A stretch of DNA of 64,000 nucleotides from Evernia prunastri (Eukaryota > Ascomycota > Lecanoromycetes > Lecanorales > Parmeliaceae): the NCBI GenBank assembly GCA_003184365.1, contig NKYR01000009.1:434001-498000 (forward strand), given 5' to 3'. Below the pieces are notes generated by a model that saw nothing but the letters and a program-made list of their open reading frames with translations, was not told the origin of the DNA and made no database searches. Shown here piece by piece: positions 11,688 through 24,800 of the stretch. How positions within the stretch are numbered: the first letter of the stretch is position 1; the number at the start of each line of letters is the position of its first letter. A program made the translations under genes and the position numbers.

Positions 11688-14600
11688 TTATTCTTCAATC
11701 AACGTCCCGAGTATCAGACTCTGAATCACAAATTCGTTCCCTACCACTCTCGTCTTCCCTTTCTTACCCGGCGGCCCATATTCGCTGTCTCTGCCACGCT
11801 TTCGCTTCTTGCCTGTGCCACTTCCCCCAAACAGCTTTTCTTCCACCTCCCGCTCTTTGTCATATCTAAACACCCAGTCCCATGGCTCGCCGAGGGCTTG
11901 AGCGTCCGCCACTGCTTTTGCTGCTGATGCATCACTAATAGCCCTAGATACCTTGCTGGCGCCGAGCGCATGAGTGATCAGGGGATGTTGCTGCATGCTC
12001 TTCTCTTGTCCTTTTTCCATGATGATGAGTATGGAAGCGCCATTCAGCATCCTCGGTCTACTTTCCACCATGTCAGACAATGTGGCGGTCTCAGCTTCGG
12101 ATGGCTGCAAGACTCGTGAGCGTACGGCGCCGCCAAGGAAGGCCGATTCGCCCGCCGGAAGTAGATAAGGTGCCCACGGTAAAACGCGTTGCTTGGCCAC
12201 ACAGTTTGTGATCCATCGTGTAGAGAGGCATGGGATGCCGAGGGAGAGAGCTTGGATATATTTGGCGGTGCGACAGTGTTTGTCTGCTATGAGACAGGTG
12301 AAGCCAAGGTCGTTGGCGGCTGGTGTCAGATGAAAAGAGCTATCAGCATTGGGATCTGCTGGACTTGTCGTACGAGGAAGAACGGGTATGTGGAAGAGTT
12401 CGTCCAAACCACTGTTAAGGATGCGACCGCCGTTGGAAGCAACAAGATGTTTTATGCGTTCGTTTTCATCGGCGCGGTCAATATTAGTGATAGCGAAGGC
12501 CATGTTCCTGAATATCCCATCGGTTGTATTGTTGCCGATGACTGTTGAACGAGCTTGGACTAGACCAGAAGACTTGAGGCGGCGAGTACGAGAAGATGGA
12601 GTGGATGGCGTTGAAGGCCGCTCAGACGGTGTCTGTAGCCTAGTCGAGGTCTGCGGCTTGTTTGACAAATGTGAATATTGCCGGTCTTTGAAGGCAGTCC
12701 ACATTGTCTGAGTCAGGTAAACTAATGTCAGAGGCACAGCGATCTGCGAGCTCTCCGGCTGTTCACCGTCCATTGATAGCCGCTGCTTGGGAGACAGCAA
12801 GACAGTGGCATTTCCGTAAACGTCGGTTTCAGGGAATGCCAAGTCGTTCGTAGGGAAACTACGACTACGACGAGAAGGCGTCGCGGGATCCCTGGCAATT
12901 TTGGAAACGTGCTGGTCCTGCACTCCCTCGACCACATAATTCAATTTGCGAGCCCCCGGAAGATCAACCTTCACAACATCACCAGGGCGTAGCTCCAACC
13001 GCTTGATGCTATACGCACCGATGACATCTACAGTCCCGTCTTCGAAGCGGACACGATACCGAGGATCATCGCCGCCAATGATCTCCAAGCATGTAGCTGG
13101 GTGGTAAGCAGGGTTCGAGCCGTTGAAATGTGCAAAGACGCGATTTGGCGCTGTCACGGCGCGCCTATTGGCCGGGACTTGATCGGTGGACGAAACACTT
13201 GTATGTGAAGCAGATAATTGCGCAGGAACACTTGCACCACTGGCCGCAACAGCCCGAGATTTGGTTATGATTTCAGTGGTAGTAGGCGATTGGAATGTGT
13301 TCGATATAGAAGTCGCCCTTGCGGTCATCGCTGGCTTTGCAGCCTGGGCGTCCTTCGGCTCAGGCGTGGGATCTCCCTTGGACGGGGCGTGCTTCGTTAT
13401 GGCCGATTTGGTGGCTACTAAGCTTTGTCTATCCGCTTCGGACGTTGGATGAGGAGTGATGGGAGAGACTGCTGAAGATCCAGGCGGCTCCGAATTGAAA
13501 GAGCGTAGTAGGGGAGAGCGAGGGGCCGGAGGTAGCTGATTAGGCTCCTGGTACGCAACTTGCAGCGCAAGTCCTCGGCCTCCACGCCGCCTCTTCCTAG
13601 CTGGTGCAGAACTGGCACGATTGATAGCATTCTGAAACTCGATATCTTCATTACTCAATATGTTGATGTCGACGTCAACGTCTCCGATGAGGTCTGGGGG
13701 TGTAGGGTCGGCTGCGATCTCGCTGATGGTCCTTGAGAGCCTAGTCTTAATTGGGGATGCCCGTTCATTCGGAGATGCCTTCTGTACTCGCTGTGGGTGT
13801 AACTTGGAAGGCGACTCGGCCAAGTGTTCTCGTGCGGTTTCGAAAAGTGTAGAAGGCCGTGAGTTTTCAGCGACAGAGTGACTTGATGCTGCCTTTGATA
13901 CGGATTTGGGCGTGGTCCTCGGAGAAGGCATTGAATTTGAGAATCCCCCAGTAGACTCGTTGTGAACATGTGTTTGCTCTGAAGGACTCGTTTCAGGTAT
14001 CGTGCTCTTATGTGGCACCGAATCGGTCCTTGAGAGATTGCAACCCTCCGCTCGATTGCTTTGCAGCGCCGAAGATGCAGGCGGCTCCTGCGTTATCCGG
14101 AACGCAGGTTCTGATCCTGGCAAGTTGCCGCTTGGTCCTTCTATTTGTAGTGGTCCTGCAGACGCTTCCGGCAGCACTTGCTCAGATTCTGCATTATCTT
14201 GCACACTTTTGAGAAGTAAGGGACTGCTTTGTAGAATCTCGGAACACCTGCTTGCTTCAATTCTGCCTTCGGATGAATTCGTGGCTTGCAACGCTTGTAA
14301 TGTCTGAGACTGCGGTACAAGGACCCGTGAATCTAGGGAAGACTGATGACCAGAAAAAGCTTTGGCACTCTTGGCTTTTGAACTTTGCTCTATGTTGGCG
14401 CGACCCCGAGATGTCTGCGAATCAACGATGCCATCTGGCTGATCTGCGCTTTCGAGAGATTTTACGGGCTCCTGAGATCTTGTATTTTGAGAGCTGCTCT
14501 CCACATGCACCACCCTGCTTGTTTGAGATCCTCTCTTTACTACCCGGATGTTCCGATGAGAAGGGGTAGGTTGTGAGGTAACAATTTGCGATGTCGTGTG

Positions 14601-16111
14601 ATGGACTCTCGAGATTGTCCTCGGTACCTCAACATTTTCTTTGTTCTCTTCAGCCAGCTCATCCACGTTATCATCATCTTCCGCTAGAACCTCTTCCTCT
14701 CGTTCTGTCTCATCCTCTGTGAGATTTCCTTGGGTATCTTCCATCGGCGCATCGTCGGATATAAGCACAGGCTCGCTAGCTTCCCTTCCAGCTTGACGCG
14801 TACCAACTCTACTGGGCGTGTCTTTCGTTCGTCCAGCGCGAAGTCGACGATGAGGATGTGTTACTGGGTCGTCCCGTGCTTTTAGACCGGCAAATTGAGT
14901 CTTGGCTTCTGCATCTATCCGTCTTTGTTTTGACCGTCTTCGAAGTTGCGTGTCTGCAGATCCAAATTCGTCGTCGGATAGCTCATCAGGCGAAAGGGTT
15001 CCGGCGGCCTTCAAGGATTGAAGATATCGCTCTCTTGCTTTTTGTGACTCCTTCATCGAGACGTAAGTAGTCTGAGGCTCAATAACTGCGCGGACCGTAT
15101 GAAATCGTGAGGCATCGGCGGGTGACGAGATTGGGCCTGCTGTTAACGGACGTTGTAGAACGTGCATGTCTGGGGATGGCCTCTGGGATAATCCATCGGA
15201 CGGCACAGCATTCGTCAGCGGTGAGGTCAGAGCTTGTGTAGCTTTAAACAACTGGCTAGGCCCCATCATTACATCCATATCTCCAACGCCACCAGCGAAA
15301 GGATTCACTGGTAGACCAGGAGTAGTAGCGTTCTCTTGCGACTCGTTCTCAATTCCACGTTTGCGCTTCTTGTCCTTTGTAGCAGGTGTCTTTGGTTCTC
15401 TGAAACGTTTGGATTCCGGAAAAGGGTCTGCCCGAACATCCATCGCTTGGGATAAAGGATCTGTATCGTCGTCCGCATGATCTGCGTCAGTGTTCTCATT
15501 ATCAATGATAGATGGCTGCTCGAAGGCACCGAGAAGATCGATATGGCCAGTTTCCCCCTCATGTAGACTATGGGAAGCAGCACCCTCTTCCAGATTAGGG
15601 TCTTCATGATTCCCTGGCTCCTTCCTCGAGGCCAGCTGCTCCGTGCGCCTGCTCGCAAATTCTTTGTAGACTGACTGGGAGATCGGCTGGGTGTCGCCTT
15701 CAGATTGGCTGTCGATCCCGAACATCTTGTTCCTTAAAGACTCGGGAATGGTACTCGGTAGCTCAGGCTGGGAAGCAGGATGCCGTTGCCCAAGAGTTCC
15801 GGGGCCAGATATACGACTTCCAGGCCATGGCTGGGCGTGTATGAGGTGTTGAAGATGTGTGTTGTGTGGAAGTTTTTGATCAGGAGCAGTCAACGATGCT
15901 GGGTCCGCTTGAGCATGGTGATTGCTTCGGGGCGCCACGGTCGACAGGGGCGAGTCGCGATCAGACTGCAGAAAGGACAGGGTTAGTTTGTTGCCTGCAT
16001 AGCCGCAGCGACAGGCATTAGATGCATGAATTTGCTCACTTGATCATGATTTAATCCTAAAGCAAACGCTTTCAGTTGCGAGATATCAATGCTGTCAAGC
16101 TGAGTTCCCAT
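11688..16111 (-). CDS. crb2: Crb2/Rad9-type DNA-damage checkpoint mediator (Tudor-BRCT)
   Basis: Two exons, 16111-16040 and 15965-11688, separated by a 74-nt intron (GTGAGC, CAAACTAACC, CTGCAG), give about 1449 residues. Exon 1 supplies the start MGTQLDSIDISQLKAFALGL. A long, Ser/Thr/Gln-rich disordered N-terminus with many SQ/TQ sites suits phosphorylation by ATM/ATR-like kinases. A Tudor domain follows (about 963-1045, VFAHFNGSNPAYHPATCLEI to LELRPGDVVKVDL), the module that reads methylated H4 in Crb2/53BP1. Tandem BRCT repeats end the protein (about 1178-1320, with IPCLSTRWITNCV, and about 1330-1449). The layout and length match Crb2/Rad9/53BP1 mediators, which dock on damaged chromatin and recruit Chk1/Rad53-type kinases. 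A basic KKRKRGRD stretch near the C-terminus could aid nuclear import. Confidence 0.88.
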
Positions 16112-17923
16112 CTTGAGCGATCATCAATTGTATCCTGTGCCTACTGTTTGAGAGATAGAAGGAAGGTAGGCTGTCAGATACTTTAAGTGGTTCTCGTCGC
16201 GCGAACACCGAAAACGCGCCACGAATTTCTAGCGCGATAACTATAGCGGGAGGACTAATCAAATTCTGGATTAGATCAATCCGAGAAGATCCTCCAGTGA
16301 AGCACTTTCTTTGTCCCTCGTTTACAAGACTACAGTGAATTTAGTGACCCTAGCTGTAGTGGACACGCATTCGGGCCCTCATCAAAAATACTTCATGGAA
16401 GTGCTGAATGCTTGACACAGATTTAAGCTGCCTTACGAGACACATACTTAGCGGTACGAGTACGAAGCCTGATAGGCTATTTCATAAACACTTTGCATCG
16501 TATGCTGCTGACAGGAACAGATGTTCTACCGACTCCGTCATGGATGGACTCTAGGAGAGTAGCCGAGAGGCTTAGAGATTGGCCTCCTTGTTCCAGAGTA
16601 CATACATACAACGATGATGTCCAACACTCCAAGAAATGAGGATCCACAACAACCCCTGGCATTCGTTCGTCAAAATCACGAAACCCTGACTCAGTGCATC
16701 TACTTAGCCAAGGCACATTGCACAGCGAGATAGTGGTTCGAGCCGAGTCGGACAAAAGCAAACTCTGCAGAAGTTGACATGACAGTCTACCTACATGTGG
16801 GGTCGATCAAAGTTGCTGAGAACAGGAGGCATTGTTGAGGTGGTGGGAGTCTTTACCTCCCATGTCAACAGACAAGCTTGTACAGCACACATCGTTGTGG
16901 CAATAATTTCGATTCTCGTTGCCGCATACTGGTTGTTCCCTCCTCGGTATGGTTCCATAATTGATAGCATCTATGATTAACAATGGCTGCATCTTCCTCT
17001 AGCTCTATCGTCACCGGTCCAAATTGAACCTGTCGGTTACAGATGCAGGTTGACTGTGAACGCTGTTGCCATTAGAGATTCAATCGAGGTGCTTTTATGT
17101 GCTGATGCTAGGATTTGCCGTCAATTCGGCTCAGGAGTACTCCGTATCAAAGCACCGAAGTTCGAGCCCCCAAACATCTTATCAGAGCTCCGATTGTTGA
17201 AACTCCCCAATACCATGCCTCAAATACTATGAGGGACAATGATCGCATGGCCAAATGCGCAAATACCAAGATGCAATGGTCGCTATAAGGCCGTTTATAG
17301 CGAAGGGCCGACAAGGTCCAAGAAGGAAGAGTTGGGGAGGTGATTTTTTGGTATGATTATGTAGTTAGCTATCTAAGTTGTTTGCCAATGTGGAACAATG
17401 GTGCAACTAGAGCAATCAAGAGGTGCACTGACCCTCACCGTCACACGGTCCCCCCACGGTCCGGGGCTCCCGCGCGACCGGTCACCGAATAAAGTAAATA
17501 CTGTTTCTTGGCACGGAAGTATACAAGGTACTTTGAAGTACAGTCACTGGTACTTTGGGCTCTGGAGGATTCATATCATTGATTTAATTCGTGGCCTGGT
17601 GATATCAGATTTTAGCTTCTTGACCGCCCATCCGCCACCAGAAAACTCCAACTGAACTGAGTCCTGATGAGGATGCATGATCATCTTCCAAATGCAAAGG
17701 AGCATCAGCTTGTTGCTCATCACTCATTCAGCTGCCAGCTCATTACCTTCTTGTTCACAAGCACGGAAGTAGTATAATACGGCGAGGGAAGCAAGCGGTC
17801 CTGCCTTCACCTTCATGACTGCTGTCTTATTACAGAGCAGCCTTCACATTTCTCCACGAGTGCTTGTCGACATTTCTTAATCCATCAGCCAAAGCAGAAC
17901 ATCCTGCCAAGACGCCAGCGACA
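16112..17923. other. Intergenic region, checkpoint gene / terpene cyclase
   Basis: About 1.8 kb shared by two divergently transcribed genes. No open frame here resembles a protein family. The 120 bases before the terpene cyclase ATG are C/T-rich. The region is large enough to hold promoters for both genes or decayed sequence, but I see nothing specific. Confidence 0.5.
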
Positions 17924-19735
17924 ATGACTCCAGTCACGCACACCCAAGTTTCCTCTGGCCTGACTGAGGCATCATCCTTCGTCCTCCAGCGGCCGCCTTG
18001 CCTAACCAGTCTTCCGGCTGAAGAATTGGACTCGGATTCAGGCTTGGAAGAGCGACACACTGCTTCTGCTCCGCCTTGTCATTCTGACAAAGTCTTTATC
18101 CCCGACATGTTCGTTTCTTTCGTCTCACAAAAACCGAGATCAAATCCTTATTACGACATCGTGAAGCTGAAGTCCGAGGAATGGATGAAGCAGTAAGTAT
18201 GAGAGAGCCTCATCATACCCTCGCCTTGCTTCTTCCACTACTCTTGTACCAGGCATGGAACGAGATTGATGTGAAGGTTTAAGGATTTGCGAATGGACAG
18301 AAAAGGAGCACGAGAAGTGTGTCCGTGCGGATTTTCCATATTTTGTCGCTTTATGGTCTCCGGACGCTGAGTTGGAGGAGTATAGAACTGTCTGCGATTG
18401 GGCCATATGGGTATGTTCATCTAGCCAAGGAGTTTCGATCCCAGGACAAAGTGGTACTCTTATAGATCATCGTTTACTGAGGCAACAAACCAGGTTTTTG
18501 AGTTTGACGACCGTATGCATAAGCACTGGTTTCTCGCCCATATGATAACGATTGACCTCGATCTAACGAACCAGCTTTGCTTGAATCAGAATTCGACGAC
18601 GAAATCAATTGTAACCCTGAGCTCGCGAGGAAAGAGGTCGAGGCTTTGACCAAGCTCATGAAATCGCCAAATCCTGTTGGTTACTCGGCAGCGTATCATC
18701 CCCTTCGCTATGTCTACCAGAGCGTGTGGCAGCGGATTTCGAAGGTATTTACTTACACCGACTAGCTTCCACAATCGTGTTCCCTCTCGAAGAACTAAAA
18801 TGCTGACCTCCGCCCCAGCGATCCCCTCCAGGTATCCCGTCCAGGTTCAAATACTAGTCCTGTGCCTACTGAACCTTGATATAGGGGTCCAGCGACGATT
18901 TATCAAAGCCATGGAAGGCTATTTCTCCGGTGTAGTCCGCCAAGAGGACCTGCGCTCTTTGGTGGAAAGGCAAGATATCGAGGAATACATCGCTGTCCGC
19001 CGAGAATCTGTCGGTGTTATGCCCTGCTTGGCTTTGATAGAGTCAGTGACTCCAAAAGGGACAACGATTTCTGTTAGCGAATGAGTTGACTAGTGAATCT
19101 GTATTTTGCATAGATTCGCCCATGCACTCGACATCCCGGATGAAGTCTTCGAGCATCACTCTATCCGCACAATCGAGACTCTAGCCACTGATTTGGTCTT
19201 ACTGTAAGTCGCGACACTCGTTCACGGGCTTCCCATCCATGCGGCTCCATACTGACCCACAGAATTCAAACAGACAAAACGATATCCTCTCATTCCACAG
19301 AGAACAGTCCAACGGCTTCAATACCAATATTGTTTACCTCTTCCGCCAGGAAGGCCTCTCCCAACAGCAAGCTTACGACGAGGTCAACCTCTTACTGCAC
19401 AAGCGCTACCGCGCGTGGTACGTAGCCCATTCCGAGATCCCCGTTTGGGGCGAGGAGATTGATGCGCAGGTCATGCTTTATGTCAAAGGGTGTCTGGACA
19501 TCGTTCTAGCCAACGTAAATTGGAGGTAGGCTTTATGAACTTCGACTTCTTTATCCGTTTTATCCTATTTCCCCGCGTATTTCATTCGGAGATTTGGGTG
19601 CATGTAACTCAAGGAGAAGAGAGGAACTGTCGGTGCACGATTGGCTGATCAGCCAACAGTTTCAAGTCAGAGCGCTACTTCGGCACGGATAATGCCGCGG
19701 TGAGGAAGATGAGGATGGTGAGTGTGCTGCCATAG
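17924..19735 (+). CDS. Class I terpene cyclase (sesquiterpene-synthase-like)
   Basis: Nine exons in phase: 17924-18192, 18284-18410, 18494-18512, 18575-18744, 18819-18831, 18885-19041, 19114-19203, 19274-19525 and 19660-19735, about 390 residues. All three class I signatures are rebuilt across introns: the Asp-rich motif DDPLLE (about 137-142), the NSE triad in NDILSFHRE (N284, S288, E292), and the C-terminal RY pair in FKSERYF (R371, Y372). An effector-type segment, EEYIAVRRESVGVMP, precedes the NSE motif. These residues bind Mg2+ and the diphosphate that is ionised during cyclisation, most often of farnesyl diphosphate in fungal members of this size. The product cannot be predicted. No P450 or other tailoring gene lies alongside. 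Two exons are tiny (19 and 13 nt). The start is the first in-frame ATG after a stop-free but ATG-less leader. Confidence 0.9.
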
Positions 19736-20834
19736 GTCGACTTGGTGCAAGTTGTCGCATCTCAGGAACAATGAAGTTTTAGAAAAAGGGAAAAAATTGA
19801 TGAGGGGGGGAGGGGGGTAGTTGGGGGGAACGCAGGATAACATCTTTCGCTGAATTCACCACTGTCCCTTCTTATCGTTCAGCAAAAAAAGCAATCCCAA
19901 GACGGACCTTTTCCATCCAATAAGATTGATTCCGATCAAGTCTGCCATCATAGATGATTCGAGCACCATTAATTCTCGCGTACTCTCCTGGGGTCTTTTT
20001 CAATGTCGCCTCGTTCGTACAACATACTCCACACGAAGCTCATGTCGTAGCGCCATCGAAATAGAAAGCATGCTCTAACACTGGTTCAGATCAAAGGAAA
20101 TTGCGGATCGCTGGCTGAGATTCACCGCACAACGGTGGTCGACCGAGATCCTATAACGAAGGCAAGTATTGCGCAGTAGCAGCTCCAGCGCCAGACGAGC
20201 CTGCCCCAACCACAACGTCTACCGCACCTCTCGGGAAAGGGAATGGAAGTTCCACGGATTCTCCCCCCAATCGCAGCCAAACATGTAGCGTCTTGACCGT
20301 GAACTTCGATTGGTGAGATTTATACCGCTTCTTGTAAAGTGTTCCGCTTGAAACTAAAAATGGAAAACCGACCGTTTCTCATCACAGATTTTCCATGTGA
20401 CAGTCGCGGCTTCAATGATGTGATGCAGAGAAGAGGATCTAGGGTCTGGGCTAACGGCGCCAACTTTCGTTCGGCCCAAGCTGGTGGGTGGCCTTGCGTG
20501 GTTTGAGACCCTGGACCATTTCACAGGATGGTACTGCGTGCGCTGCATACCATCGATCTTGCCAATTTTGTGCCAGGAAGAAGACAAAGAGAGAGAGAGT
20601 CACACTGGTTTACTATACTGTGTGAATTGTAAGTCCCAAAGGAGTCAATCCCTCAGTGAGCTAACAAAACTGCGTCACGTACCTGCGCGAATGGGGTGCC
20701 ATAAAAATATCCAAGAACGAACTCAACAACACCACACCATCTTCCCCCACGGACCTCTCTCTCCTTCGAAACAAAAGCACGGTACATACCCATCCATCCA
20801 TCCATCCTCCCCCGTCAACTTAAAACCCAACCCC
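19736..20834. other. Intergenic region downstream of terpene cyclase
   Basis: About 1.1 kb without a supported gene. It includes a G-run region (about 19803-19827, GAGGGGGGGAGGGGGG), a CATC microsatellite (about 20788-20808) and C-rich sequence near 20830. A 230-residue open frame on the + strand (20484-21176) overlaps the next gene antisense and has no recognisable features. Confidence 0.5.
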
Positions 20835-21312
20835 TCAGCCCTCCGCACCCCCACTCTCAAACCATTCCCTCAACCGCTCAATATCCCCATCCCGAAACGC
20901 CGACTCGCCCGTCCCATGCCGAGCGATGACAAGCCCCGTCAAACTCCCCTTCTCGATGGCTTTCTTGCCCGGCGCGTCGCCCGGTTCGTCGGCCATGTCG
21001 TGTTTGCGGAGAACGGCCTCTTTTTCTGGGAGAAGGGTTGGGGTCAGGGGGCTGTTTCTTTCGGTAAAAGGACATGCAGATGGAGAGATGGAGAGGGGGG
21101 GGAGATGGGCGAGCCTCGATCCGATGCTGGGGAAACAGACACCGGCGCTCATACGTACCGGACGGGTCGGCGCTGAAGTCTCGGAGTATGGCCAGTTGGG
21201 TCTCGTCGAAGATGGCGTTGGGAGTGTTGTGGTTGCCGATGACGGCGGAGGCGAAGGTTTTGGTCGCGAGCATGTGGGGGACGCTGGGGCCGGAGTAGGT
21301 TCCGGGGGACAT
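20835..21312 (-). CDS. Small unknown protein, two exons
   Basis: Not recognised. Exons 21312-21159 and 21025-20835 join in phase across a 133-nt intron with a perfect GTACGT donor, a CTGAC branch sequence and a CCCAG acceptor, giving about 114 residues. The start MSPGTYSGPSVPHMLATKTF leads to a AVIGNHNTPNAIFDETQLAI segment and a polar, Asp/Glu/Lys-rich C-terminal half ending EWFESGGAEG. There is no signal peptide, membrane helix or motif that I can name. The start ATG is the first in frame and the intron signals support a real gene. It may be a lineage-specific or widely conserved but uncharacterised fungal protein. Confidence 0.6.
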
Positions 21313-21869
21313 TGCGGCGGTTTTTTGAGGGGGTTGGGAGATGGTCTTTGTTTGGTGGTGGTGGATTAAGCGGAGTAGATGGCTCTGATGATTTCGATTG
21401 GAGGTTTCGTGATTTGGGGTATCTTTTGAGGATGATGCTGCAGACGTGCGTCGCCTGTAGGTATTTTAGGCAACAGTCAATATAGTCTTCCTTTCCGTTG
21501 GCGGTGGTGGCGGGGTGAATACTGACTAGCCTTTCTAGGCAGGTGTGCCTGAATTATCAGGCCGGGCCATTGTTTACCTAATAGTAATGAGACGGACGAA
21601 TGGGGAGGTGAGTGGGCTCTGCAAAGGCTCTGGCTCGGGTCCTGACTGTGGGTATGTATGGCAGGGAATACACCTAGTGCGATCTCGTATTGAGCTTCTC
21701 GACCAACTGCTGTGTTCCGGCCAAGGATCCTACGTCTGCTATGATCCAATTTGCCCTCTAGATTCTCTATGAGCCCTCTCTATGACTTCGTGCGGTTGAG
21801 CACTCGTAAAGTAGTTACCACAATCTCGTTACATAGAGTTCCTGTCTTCGTCCTTCGGACATACAGTGT
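21313..21869. other. Intergenic region
   Basis: About 560 bases between the small unknown gene's 5' end and the 3' end of the NLR-like gene. Short open frames only; nothing recognised. Confidence 0.5.
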
Positions 21870-24800
21870 CTACCCCGTGTTTGTCTTCATCAGTTTCGCT
21901 TCTACTGGTCCCGAAACTCTCATCTCACTGCTGTGAATGATCTTTGCGAAAGCTTTTAGACGATAACGCTCGTATGGTTTCGGCCGTGCACCGTTGTCCA
22001 GTAGAATCTCGATGACTTTTAACCAATCCTGAGCTCGTGCTAAAGATAGGGGCGTTTCTTCCCAGTGGTCTCTTGCATTCGGGTCCGCTCCAAAGTCCAA
22101 AAGGATGTCTGCTGTGTCTACTCGATGATAAAGCGCTGCGAGATGGAGAGGTGTCCTGCCACAGACATCACGAAAGTCAACGGCAAGCCCGGATTCAAGT
22201 AGCATCTCGACAATCTCTGAAAACCCTCTTTCGGCAGCGACGTGCAATGCAGACTGCTCCCTGTTGGGTATTGGCTTGCGAGCTCTTTGGGTTGGATCGA
22301 GGCTCGCTTTGGATAATTCGCGTTCCACTTGGTCCACGTAGCCCAGCTTCGCAGCGACATACAGTGTAGTATCGTCTTTTGGCAATGATGGGATAGTGTA
22401 TCCAATGTTTCCAGCGGAGAACGGTTTGCACTGGCTTGGGCCCACATCGAAATACATTATCAATGCGGTCGTTGGGGCCATCATGGGCAGATCTCTCCCA
22501 GTCTATCCTTTCAGCTAAATCCATATAAAAAAATCTTCCCAAAAAAGATACTGCACCATTTTCTATCGCACAGGCTTCCATGTTCATCTGTTCATTTGCG
22601 ATTTGCAGAGGCGATCGAGCGAGCTCATCACATATCAAGGTAAGTCCACCATGACGCAAAAGCGAATTGATGATATTACAATCTCCATAATAAGCCGCTT
22701 CGTGGAGGGCAGTCCTTCCTGTCTTGTCTTGTACGTTGACATCGAGACAATCTGGGCTGGCGAGCACTTCGTTCAAGACTTCGAGATTCTTACCGAAGGC
22801 TGCTGCAAGTTGGGTGCGAGCGCTCATAAAACTCATTAAGAACTCGCCGACACCTTTGGATAAATCTGAGTCAAAATGAAGAAGGTTCGTCAGCTGCTTG
22901 CGGGTATCCTCGAAGGACGGGAGCCTGCCAATGATGGCGAAGAATTGCGCATAGACCGCTGGACGACTGGCGGCAACTGCCTTTTTGAATGTCAATCCCC
23001 ACATGAACAAGCATTACAAGGTGTTCTGACTTGCCTTGACTTTGTCGACGAATTTCTTTGTCTTAATGAAAGCTGTTCCCGCTTTCAAGTCTTGGCAAAC
23101 CAATTACTTTATGAAGCTGGGCGAACATTAGGAAATAATCATTAGGCCTGCTTTCGAGGAATCCAAGGGCCAGGCTGTAGGTATGTTGATTTTGGCATTT
23201 CTTCAAATGATCGGACCAATGTCCACACGCATATACCAGGAAAGGGATGCTATCGAGCACATTCACGGAGTCAGTGTTATTATCCCTGGCTTCATGAATC
23301 TCGATGGACGTGAGGTGGTACACTAAGAAGTTAAGACAGGCTTGTGCGATCGTATCACCACTATTGCGGAACCATTTCTCGGAGGTATTGCTGAAGTACC
23401 TCTTGACCGTGTAGTGTACTAGACTCACTTTTCCGAACTCATCAATAGTAGCCAAACCCGCACACATCGATAGTAGATCGGCTATGCGGACAATTTCGTC
23501 TTCGTCGACAGGATTCTCTCTTGCGAGAGCTTCGATCTCTTCAGAGCTGCACGGAGTCACCGTCGCATAGTCGAAGTCGTCTCCAGCGACTGCTTCAGTT
23601 CTGACTCGTATAGTCGTCGCATACTCGATTTCTCTTGTACTGAGGGGCCGACAGGCATGTATAACCCACATCAGAAAATTCAAAACAATAGCTTTCCGAT
23701 CCTCATCCATTGAAACAATACGTTGCATTGCTATCGCATACATGTCGTCAATATGAGTCGGCAGATTTTTGACCGCGGTTAAGACAGCCTTTGGCGTGAG
23801 CTTGGCAGCTAAGTCGTTCATATGCAGTTTTGATAGTAAGAACCTGCAGATGTAACTTGAGATAAGGTCACTATGGACTTGATGGTCAAGTGGTAAAGCT
23901 TACATTCCTTGAGCCTGCTCCGTAACCTTTTGCACAACTTCTTCTCTCGATCCTGGCTTCCTGGCAACGCACCGGGAAAGAGTGGGCTCCTGTGAGATGC
24001 GCCACTCGACATAGTTTTCAATATCTTCCTCCGCGGCTTCAATTTTGATGTGGAAGCTATCAAATACCTTCCTCAAGAGATGACCATTTTGCGAACACAA
24101 GACGCCTCCAGTATAGCAGTCTTCACAAATGTCGAATGGGTGGTTCCATACATGACTCACAGTGGTAGTAAGCCGCCTTAAGTCTGCCATTGCAGCTACT
24201 ACAAGACTTATTATCTTCGGTCTGTGCAAATAGAGTGTCTAGGCCGGGTCGCGAGGTGATCATGAGATTTGTGTCACTGTTCAAATCGCGTATCTTTTCG
24301 ATCAGAAGCGCTCGGTCTGCTTCTTTGAGGACCTCGTCCAAGGCATCTAAAACGATGTAGGTTCGATCGTATCGACGGAGCTCGGCCTTGATCAGTTGTA
24401 GAAGGTCAGAAAGCTGGGGACGTGTATCCTTATTGACTGAGCTAGTGTGAAGCTTGCTCAACTCGGTTGGTAGCGTCGAGCGTACCTCCAGGAGTTGTCT
24501 CAATATGCTGCCCAGAAGATTCTCGATTGTTTGACTGGAGGGATCGTTATAGTTACAGTATAAGACTATAGTTGCAACGTTCTAGTCTTTGAAGTCTTTT
24601 CGAAGACGTTGGGTGACTATCGACGCAAGAAATGTTTTCCCAGCGCCTGGAATTCCTGAACACCATATGAGCAGACCTTTGCCATCAAGCCATGTACTAA
24701 AATGAGGTGATGTCCAAAGCCATTGTCCAGTATTCTTGCAGCTGTCACCGAATATAGCATCCTGTCGGGCGGAAAAATTAAGGGGAGAAACCCAGTCCAA

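Noticed and set aside
20484..21176. 230-residue + strand frame
   Set aside because: Overlaps the small minus-strand gene, which has strong splice signals; the + frame reads low-complexity and unrecognised text.
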